This document shows positions 58,565 through 64,000 of a stretch of DNA of 64,000 bases, in pieces. This DNA comes from Mesorhizobium sp. (GTDB lineage: Bacteria; Pseudomonadota; Alphaproteobacteria; Rhizobiales; Rhizobiaceae). Each line of letters starts with the position of its first letter. Within the stretch, counting starts at the first letter, position 1. The DNA is taken from the NCBI RefSeq assembly GCF_017306585.1, contig NZ_JAFKIC010000119.1:37023-101022 (forward strand). Reading direction: 5' to 3'. The notes beneath the pieces are model-generated. The model did no database searches. It saw only the letters and a program-made list of their open reading frames with translations, and was not told where the DNA came from. A program made the translations under genes and the position numbers.

Positions 58565-60172
58565 TCAGGCAACCGCCTTGATCATGTCGGCTGCCTTCTC
58601 GGCGATCATGATGGTCGGCGCATTGGTGTTGCCGCCGATCAGCCTCGGCATCACCGACGCGTCGACGACGCGCAAGGCCTGCATGCCGCGCACCCGCAAT
58701 TGCGGATCGACCACCGCCATGTCGTCGATGCCCATCTTGCAGGTGCCGACCGGATGATAGATCGTGTCGGCGCGAGCCCGGATATGGGCCATCAGTTCCG
58801 CGTCCGTCATAGCTCCGGCGGTGTAGATTTCCTTGTGGCGGTATTTGGCCAGCGCCGGCGCCTCCAATATGCCGCGCATCATCCGGACACCCCTGAGCAG
58901 CAGCTCCGCGTCCCGCTCGTCGGACAGGAAGCGCGGATCGATGCGCGGCTGCGCCAGCGGATCGGCACTCGCCAGCCCGACCTCGCCACGCGCGTGCGGC
59001 CTGAGCACGCAGACATGGCAGGAAAAGCCGTAACCCATATGCAGCTTGCGGCCGTGATCATCGACGATGGCGATGCAGAAATGCAATTGCAGGTCGGGCC
59101 GGTCGATCGCCGGATCGGATTTGAGGAAAGCGCCGCCTTCCGCATAGGGCGTGGCGATCATGCCGCCGCCATCCCTTCGCCAGCGCCACATATGCCGCAA
59201 CAGCGCGGGCAGTCCACGCAGGCCGATGCCCATCATGTCGGCGTCCTTCGATGTCCAGCCCAGGATGAAATCGAGATGATCCTGCAGGTTCTTGCCGACG
59301 CCGGGCATGTCGTGCGCGACGGCTATGCCGTGCGCGGCGAGCTCGGCGGCGGGACCGATACCGGACAGCAGCAGCAGATGCGGAGAACCGAAAGCGCCGC
59401 CGCAGACGATGACCTCGCGCGTGGCCTGCGCGATAGCCTCGCTGTCACCCTTGCGGTAGCGCACGCCTGTCGCCCGCTTGCCGTCAAGGACGATGCCGGT
59501 AGCCTGCGCTCCGGTGATGACGGTCAGGTTCGGCCGGGTCGCGGCCGGATAGAGATAGGCCGATGCCGCCGAACAGCGTTCGCCATTGCGGCGCTCGCCC
59601 CAGAATTGCGTGACCTGATAGAGGCCGGCGCCTTCCTGTTCCGGTCCGTTGAAATCGTCGTTGCGTCGAATCTGGTTCTCCCCGCACGCCTCCACAAAGG
59701 CCCTTGAGAGCGCCCGCGGCTCCTGCTGTTCTGCCACCCGCAACGGCCCGTCCCCGCCATGCAGGCCATCGCTGCCGCGCTGGTTACCCTCGGCGCGCCG
59801 GAAGTAGGGCAGAACCTCGTCCCACGACCAGCCGTCGCAGCCGAGTCCGGCCCATTCATCGTAGTCGGCGCGGTGCCCCCTGACATAGAGCATGGCATTG
59901 ATGGCGCTGGAACCGCCGAGCGCCTTGCCGCGCGGCTGGTAGCCCTTGCGGCCGTTCAGGCCCTTTTGCGGCACGGTTTCGAATGCCCAGTTGCTGATCT
60001 TCGGCCGGCCCGGCAACAGAGCGATGATACCTGCCGGAGCACGGATGAGCAGATTTCTGCCCTCGCCGCCGGCCTCGATCAGGCAAACCGTTTTCGACGG
60101 ATCTTCGGAGAGCCGCGCCGCGAGCGTGCAACCGGCGGACCCGCCACCGGCAATGACATAGTCGTAGCGCAT
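58565..60172 (-). CDS. GMC family oxidoreductase, choline-dehydrogenase-like
   Basis: FAD-dependent alcohol oxidoreductase. The 535 residues start [20 protein letters not shown] (Rossmann loop) and have [19 protein letters not shown] (GMC signature 1), [17 protein letters not shown] (signature 2), and the C-terminal [20 protein letters not shown] with the catalytic His, plus [15 protein letters not shown]. It resembles BetA in layout, but choline is only one of many GMC substrates and no betB or betI is adjacent. Confidence 0.92.
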   Translation of the reverse strand: MRYDYVIAGGGSAGCTLAARLSEDPSKTVCLIEAGGEGRNLLIRAPAGIIALLPGRPKISNWAFETVPQKGLNGRKGYQPRGKALGGSSAINAMLYVRGHRADYDEWAGLGCDGWSWDEVLPYFRRAEGNQRGSDGLHGGDGPLRVAEQQEPRALSRAFVEACGENQIRRNDDFNGPEQEGAGLYQVTQFWGERRNGERCSAASAYLYPAATRPNLTVITGAQATGIVLDGKRATGVRYRKGDSEAIAQATREVIVCGGAFGSPHLLLLSGIGPAAELAAHGIAVAHDMPGVGKNLQDHLDFILGWTSKDADMMGIGLRGLPALLRHMWRWRRDGGGMIATPYAEGGAFLKSDPAIDRPDLQLHFCIAIVDDHGRKLHMGYGFSCHVCVLRPHARGEVGLASADPLAQPRIDPRFLSDERDAELLLRGVRMMRGILEAPALAKYRHKEIYTAGAMTDAELMAHIRARADTIYHPVGTCKMGIDDMAVVDPQLRVRGMQALRVVDASVMPRLIGGNTNAPTIMIAEKAADMIKAVA

Positions 60173-60269
60173 GAAGACCCTCCCCGATCATCAGGCGGAT
60201 GTTTCCGTCCGGATGATCAGAGAAAGCCCGATCGCAAACGATGTAAAGACGTGCCGGACTGCCGCGGCG

Positions 60270-60803
60270 TCAGCTGCCTCGAACGCGCCGCCAGGAATAT
60301 TTCGGTCCCTTGGGTTCCGTCACGGCGGCGGGCTGGTAGTAAAGTCCCAACCCGCCCGTGCGGCCCTCCTCCAGGCGCTTCAGCAGCACCGGATTTGAAA
60401 TCTCGAACTCATCGAAACCAAGCCGCAGCATATGCGGAAGCTGGTCGACCAGTACCTGGCCGGTGGCGCGAACCGCCCCTTCGAAATGATAGCGGGCGCG
60501 CAGCAGCTCGCCCTTGGAGAAGGAGCGGCCGTCATTGAAGGCCGGGAAGGCGAGAGCGACCAGCGAAAGCTGGTCGAGCAGATCGGCTATCTTCTCCAGC
60601 TGGTCGCCGGGCTGCAGCAGAACGCCGAGCCTTTCTTTGGCCGACCGGCGGACTTCCGGGTCGAGGCCCAGAAATGCCTGCAACGGCAGGATGAAGCGGC
60701 CATTGCCCGCCAGCGCGTCCGCGCCTTCGGCATGAGCCCATTCATCCTCGCGAAAACCCTCCGGGGTCCAGAGCCGGGTCTCCGATGTCGTCGTTTCGGT
60801 CAT
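60270..60803 (-). CDS. DUF934 protein of sulfate assimilation operon
   Basis: A 177-residue protein found in cys operons of proteobacteria (DUF934, sometimes called an oxidoreductase). Its blocks are FLGLDPEVRRSAKERLGVLL, LVALAFPAFNDGRSFSKGEL, RARYHFEGAVRATGQVLVDQ, and MLRLGFDEFEISN. Role unknown, possibly in electron supply to sulfite reductase. It is separated from cysH by 172 bases that hold a RIME-like repeat, so coupling by operon is weaker than usual. Confidence 0.9.
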   Translation of the reverse strand: MTETTTSETRLWTPEGFREDEWAHAEGADALAGNGRFILPLQAFLGLDPEVRRSAKERLGVLLQPGDQLEKIADLLDQLSLVALAFPAFNDGRSFSKGELLRARYHFEGAVRATGQVLVDQLPHMLRLGFDEFEISNPVLLKRLEEGRTGGLGLYYQPAAVTEPKGPKYSWRRVRGS

Positions 60804-60848
60804 AAAAAAGGTCCCAAATATTCAAACGAGCCAAGGATGCGTTGAGAT

Positions 60849-60962
60849 TCAGGTCAGGCTGCGCCGAAAATGGCGGCTTCCGAGAACCGGAGCGCAGCGT
60901 ACTTGAAGTACGTGAGCACCGGAAGCGCAGGAAGCTGCCGTTTGCAGGCCAGCCTCACCTGA
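60849..60962. repeat. RIME-like 114-bp palindromic repeat within the cys operon
   Basis: TCAGGTCAGGCTG (60849-60861) and CAGCCTCACCTGA (60950-60962) are outer arms with one mismatch. The centre CGTACTTGAAGTACG is a perfect dyad, with CCGG and CTTCC/GGAAG in between. Length and layout resemble the 108-bp Rhizobium intergenic mosaic element. Confidence 0.7.
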
Positions 60963-60975
60963 CTATCAGCACATC

Positions 60976-61740
60976 CTAAAGGGATGCATCGGTCAGCGAC
61001 TTCTCCAGACCCGACAGGTGAATGCCGCACTCGGTCTTGGCATGACCGGCCCAGCGGCCGCTGCGTGCGTCCTCGCCCGGCTGCACCGGCTGCGTGCACG
61101 GAAAGCAGCCGATCGACAGGTAGCCATAGGCGACCAGCGGATTTTCGCGCAACGCATGCGCGCGCATATAGTCCGCCTGGTCCGATGTCGTCCAATGCGC
61201 CAGCGGATTGATGCGGATACGCGGGCCGACCGCCTCGAACACCGGAAGGGCCGCCCGCGTCGAAGCCTGGAAACGCTTGCGGCCGGTGAACCAGGCGCGG
61301 AAAGGCGCGACCCCACGGGCCAGCGGCTCGACCTTGCGCACGTCGCAGCAGGCATCGGTGTTGCTCTGGTGCAGATTGCCGGTCGGGTCGATCCGTTCGA
61401 GCGCCGCCTCTTCCGGCTTGATCACCCTGATGTTGGTCAGGCCGAAATCGGCGACAAGCGCGTCGCGGTAGCCCAGCGTCTCCTCGAAATGCTTGCCCGT
61501 GTCGAGGAAGATCACCGGCAGCGACCGGTCGACCTCAGATATCATGTGCAGCAGCACGGCGGAGTCCGCGCCGAAGGACGACACGGCCGCGATCTCGTCA
61601 TGGAACAGATCGTTGGCCCCACGCTCGATGATCTCGAGCGGCTTCAGATGGCCGTAGAGCGCATCGAGCCCGGCCGCCTTCGCGGCGGCGCCGTCCTCGG
61701 CGTCCGCGATACGGTCAAGCGGCCTTGGCTTCGCCAGCAT
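60976..61740 (-). CDS. cysH: Assimilatory adenylyl-sulfate (APS) reductase
   Basis: Reduces activated sulfate to sulfite. The 254-residue chain has SSFGADSAVLLHMISEVD, IFLDTGKHFEETLGYRDAL, DACCDVRKVEPLARG (Cys pair near 130), GYLSIGCFPCTQPVQPGEDA and KTECGIHLSG with the catalytic Cys. The CC and CxxC together bind a [4Fe-4S] cluster, the mark of APS rather than PAPS reductases. The start at 61740 lies 26 bases inside cysI with GGAGG upstream; the longer frame from 61878 is wholly inside cysI. Confidence 0.93.
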   Translation of the reverse strand: MLAKPRPLDRIADAEDGAAAKAAGLDALYGHLKPLEIIERGANDLFHDEIAAVSSFGADSAVLLHMISEVDRSLPVIFLDTGKHFEETLGYRDALVADFGLTNIRVIKPEEAALERIDPTGNLHQSNTDACCDVRKVEPLARGVAPFRAWFTGRKRFQASTRAALPVFEAVGPRIRINPLAHWTTSDQADYMRAHALRENPLVAYGYLSIGCFPCTQPVQPGEDARSGRWAGHAKTECGIHLSGLEKSLTDASL

Positions 61741-63385
61741 AGAGCGCCTCCTTGAACGGCGCGGGACCGACACGGCGGTAGGCGTCGATGAATATTTCCT
61801 GCGGGCCGAGCCGAAGGCCGAGATAGGTGTCGACGATCGTCTCGATTGCGTCCGTGATTTCTTCCGAACTGAAGCCACGGCCGATGATCTCGCCGACCGA
61901 GGTGTTCTCGTCGGCAGAGCCGCCGAGCGTCACCTGATAGAGCTCGGAGCCCTTCTTCTCGACACCGAGAATGCCGATATGGCCGACATGGTGGTGGCCG
62001 CAGGCATTGATGCAGCCCGAAATCTTCAGCTTCAGTTCGCCGATCTCGCGCTGCCGTTCCAGCGAGGCGAAGCGTTGCGAAATCTCCTGCGCGATCGGGA
62101 TCGAGCGCGCGGTCGCCAGCGCGCAATAGTCGAGGCCCGGGCACGAGATGATGTCCGAGATCAGGTTGGAATTGGCCGTCGCCAGTCCGATCTCGACCAG
62201 CGCATCATACACTGCCTTGAGGTCGGCGCGCGCCACATGCGGCAGGATCAGGTTCTGCTCATGGCTGACGCGAAGCTCGTCAAAGGCGTATTTCTCGGCG
62301 ATGTCGGCGACCGCTTCCATCTGGCTGTCCGAGGCGTCGCCGGGAACGTCGCCAATGCCCTTCAGAGAGATCGTCACCGCCGCGTAGTCGGGATGGCGGT
62401 GCGTCACCACATTCTGGTCGAGCCACTGCGAGAAGCCCTTGGAATCCAGCCGCGCCAGCTTGACCGCCTCGTCGCCCTCTGGCCGCTCGGCAAGTGCCGG
62501 CGGCGCGAAATATGCCTCGATGGCCCTGATATCGGCATCCGGCAGCTTAAGCTCGGCGTCCTTCAATTCCTGCCATTCGGCCTCGACCTGGCGGGTGATC
62601 TCGTCGACGCCAGTCTCGTGAACCAGGATCTTGATGCGCGCCTTGTACTTGTTGTCACGACGGCCATAGAGATTGTAAACGCGCAGGATCGCGGTGCAGT
62701 ACGAAAGAAGGTCGGCCTCTGGCAGGAAGTCGCGGATCTTCCTCGCCACCATCGGGGTGCGGCCCTGGCCGCCGCCGATATAGACGGCAAAGCCGAGCTC
62801 GCCGGCGGCGTTCTTCTTCAGGTGCAGCCCGATGTCATGCGTCTGGATGGCGGCGCGGTCGCGCTCGGCGCCGGTCACCGCGATCTTGAATTTCCTGGGC
62901 AGGAACGAGAATTCCGGATGAACGGAAGACCACTGGCGCAGGATTTCCGCGTAGGGGCGCGGATCGGCGGCCTCGTCGGCGGCAGCGCCAGCGAAATGGT
63001 CGGCGGTGACGTTGCGGATGCAGTTGCCGCTCGTCTGGATGGCGTGCATTTCGACACTCGCCAGATCGGCCAGGATCGCCGGAATATCAGACAGTGCCGG
63101 CCAGTTGAACTGGATGTTCTGGCGCGTGGTGAAATGGCCGTAGCCCTTGTCGTATTTGCGCGCGATGTGGCCGAGCATGCGCAATTGCCTGCTGTTCAGC
63201 GTGCCATACGGCACGGCGATGCGCAGCATGTAGGCGTGCAGTTGCAGGTAGACGCCGTTCATCAGCCGAAGCGGCCGGAACTGGTCCTCCGATATCTCGC
63301 CGGACAGCCGGCGCTGGACCTGGTCGCTGAACTCGGCGACGCGGGCCTGGACAAAATCGTGATCGAACTCATCGTAACGGTACAT
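61715..63385 (-). CDS. cysI: Sulfite reductase hemoprotein-type, nitrite/sulfite reductase
   Basis: Six-electron reduction of sulfite to sulfide using siroheme and a [4Fe-4S] cluster. The 556 residues have the ferredoxin-like half-domain LHAYMLRIAVPYGTLNSRQL, GHFTTRQNIQFNWPAL, TSGNCIRNVTADHFAG, and the cluster and siroheme motif CPGLDYC near 414 with CINACGHHHVGHIG near 455. Size and position in a cysG-cysH operon favour a ferredoxin-dependent sulfite reductase; nitrite use is possible from the family. The end overlaps cysH by 26 bases. Confidence 0.93.
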   Translation of the reverse strand: MYRYDEFDHDFVQARVAEFSDQVQRRLSGEISEDQFRPLRLMNGVYLQLHAYMLRIAVPYGTLNSRQLRMLGHIARKYDKGYGHFTTRQNIQFNWPALSDIPAILADLASVEMHAIQTSGNCIRNVTADHFAGAAADEAADPRPYAEILRQWSSVHPEFSFLPRKFKIAVTGAERDRAAIQTHDIGLHLKKNAAGELGFAVYIGGGQGRTPMVARKIRDFLPEADLLSYCTAILRVYNLYGRRDNKYKARIKILVHETGVDEITRQVEAEWQELKDAELKLPDADIRAIEAYFAPPALAERPEGDEAVKLARLDSKGFSQWLDQNVVTHRHPDYAAVTISLKGIGDVPGDASDSQMEAVADIAEKYAFDELRVSHEQNLILPHVARADLKAVYDALVEIGLATANSNLISDIISCPGLDYCALATARSIPIAQEISQRFASLERQREIGELKLKISGCINACGHHHVGHIGILGVEKKGSELYQVTLGGSADENTSVGEIIGRGFSSEEITDAIETIVDTYLGLRLGPQEIFIDAYRRVGPAPFKEALYAGEAKAA

Positions 63386-63431
63386 GCTTCGTCTTTCAGG
63401 GCGCGTCCGCCCGTTTCATTTGCTGTCCTGG

Positions 63432-63725
63432 CTATGCCGCCCGTTCGGCCTGCTTGCCGAGATCGCTGCGGATGGTCGGGCCGGCGGCACGGATTTTTTC
63501 GCGCAGCCTTACCGGCTCGACCACGCCGTCCACGACTTCCGCATCGATCAGATTGACGTCGACGACTTCATTGTTCGCGGAAGCCTTGGCGCCGATCGCC
63601 TCCAGGCGATCCTCTGCGGCCTTGTCATGGGCAAGGTCGGCCTGGCCCACCGTTTCGGCCCAGCCGCCATCGGCATACCAGACGGCGATGCCGTCGCTGA
63701 GGCGGTTGGCGGTCAATATCTTCAT
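63432..63725 (-). CDS. DUF2849 protein of sulfate assimilation operon
   Basis: A 97-residue protein found between cysG and cysI in Rhizobiales. MKILTANRLSDGIAVWYADG starts it, then GWAETVGQADLAHDKAAEDR and VVDVNLIDAEVVDGVVEPVR. It is small, acidic and without membrane segments. Function unknown. The ATG overlaps the cysG stop by four bases (ATGA). Confidence 0.9.
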   Translation of the reverse strand: MKILTANRLSDGIAVWYADGGWAETVGQADLAHDKAAEDRLEAIGAKASANNEVVDVNLIDAEVVDGVVEPVRLREKIRAAGPTIRSDLGKQAERAA

Positions 63726-64000
63726 GGTTGAACTCCTTCAGCGGCAGCCGCGGCGCCTTCGTGCCGATGTGCCGCGAGCGGTTCGGACCGCTCGAAATTG
63801 GCGCCGGCGACGGCGTCGCCGATAATGGTCATGACCGGGCCGGAAAGATCGGCGCGCACTTCCAGCGACGGCAGGTCGGCAAGCGTGCCATGGAAACGGC
63901 GGCGATTGCCGAGACTGGCATTCTCGACCACCGCGACCGCCGTATCCGGCGACAGGCCCGCATCGATCAGCCGGCCAGCGACTTCGGCGGCCACCGAGCG
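63722..64000 (-). CDS. cysG: Siroheme synthase / uroporphyrinogen-III C-methyltransferase, C-terminal part
   Basis: Only the last 90 or so residues are in the window; the start lies beyond 64000. The segment LIDAGLSPDTAVAVVENASL and NRRRFHGTLADLP, followed by GPVMTIIGDAVA, is the end of the SAM-dependent uroporphyrinogen methyltransferase domain (CobA/CysG). CysG supplies siroheme for the sulfite reductase encoded downstream. The C-terminal tail is Ala-rich. Whether the N-terminal ferrochelatase half is present cannot be seen. Confidence 0.88.
   Translation of the reverse strand, partial: RSVAAEVAGRLIDAGLSPDTAVAVVENASLGNRRRFHGTLADLPSLEVRADLSGPVMTIIGDAVAGANFERSEPLAAHRHEGAAAAAEGVQP

Noticed and set aside
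61979-63556. 525-residue + strand frame opposite cysI
   Set aside because: Shadow of the sulfite reductase, whose cluster motifs are intact.

Overview
The window is GC-rich, densely coded chromosomal DNA from an alphaproteobacterium of the order Rhizobiales, most likely Mesorhizobium or a close relative. The gene orders point this way: ubiE-ubiB-coaBC, lptC-lptA-lptB-rpoN-hpf-ptsN, Hsp20 followed by DUF1150, and cysG-DUF2849-cysI-cysH-DUF934. So do an OlsB ornithine-lipid acyltransferase, a ROSE-like RNA thermometer and RIME-like palindromic intergenic repeats. This assignment is inference from layout and protein families; no search was run. No tRNA, rRNA, CRISPR array, prophage or intact insertion sequence was seen.

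Region by region. 1-6.9 kb is a nucleoside uptake and salvage block: two ABC permeases, cytidine deaminase, purine nucleoside phosphorylase and thymidine phosphorylase, then uracil phosphoribosyltransferase and adenosine deaminase on the other strand. 7-11 kb holds ubiE, ubiB and coaBC; coaBC carries an in-frame N-terminal FitA/VapB-type antitoxin and is preceded by a toxin-antitoxin-like operator. 11.1-20.1 kb has an IalB-family protein and a 2783-residue glycine-repeat autotransporter. 20.4-28.9 kb is mixed: a secreted Gln-rich protein, a Nudix hydrolase abutting an IclR remnant, a GGDEF-EAL protein, a GNAT enzyme, endonuclease III, a methyltransferase and an Ada-like repair protein. 29.1-31 kb is a compact run of four small exported proteins behind an AT-rich leader, with two related pilin-like proteins and a one-domain PapD-like protein; it is the best candidate for an undescribed system.

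31-36.2 kb carries ribokinase, amidase, a LysE exporter, two small paralogous membrane proteins and a nucleoside hydrolase. 36.4-44.7 kb is a regulatory and envelope core: small heat-shock protein under a probable RpoH promoter and RNA thermometer, ptsN, hpf, rpoN, lptBAC, sppA, ihfB and lapA. 44.7-54.7 kb includes an ornithine-cyclodeaminase-family enzyme, an EVE and a VOC protein, a WYL regulator, two RNA methyltransferases, lspA, an AcuI-type reductase, a hybrid histidine kinase, and olsB behind a Pho box. 54.7-60.2 kb has a cation-channel protein, grpE, a fatty acid desaturase, a DJ-1/PfpI protein and a GMC oxidoreductase. 60.3-64 kb is the assimilatory sulfate reduction operon, with cysG cut by the window edge.

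Themes: nucleosides are imported and split to base plus sugar phosphate, with ribokinase and a nucleoside hydrolase further along. Heat (RpoH, ROSE), phosphate (PhoB to olsB) and nitrogen/carbon status (RpoN, PtsN) signals each leave recognisable sites. Intergenic DNA is rich in dyads and dispersed repeats.
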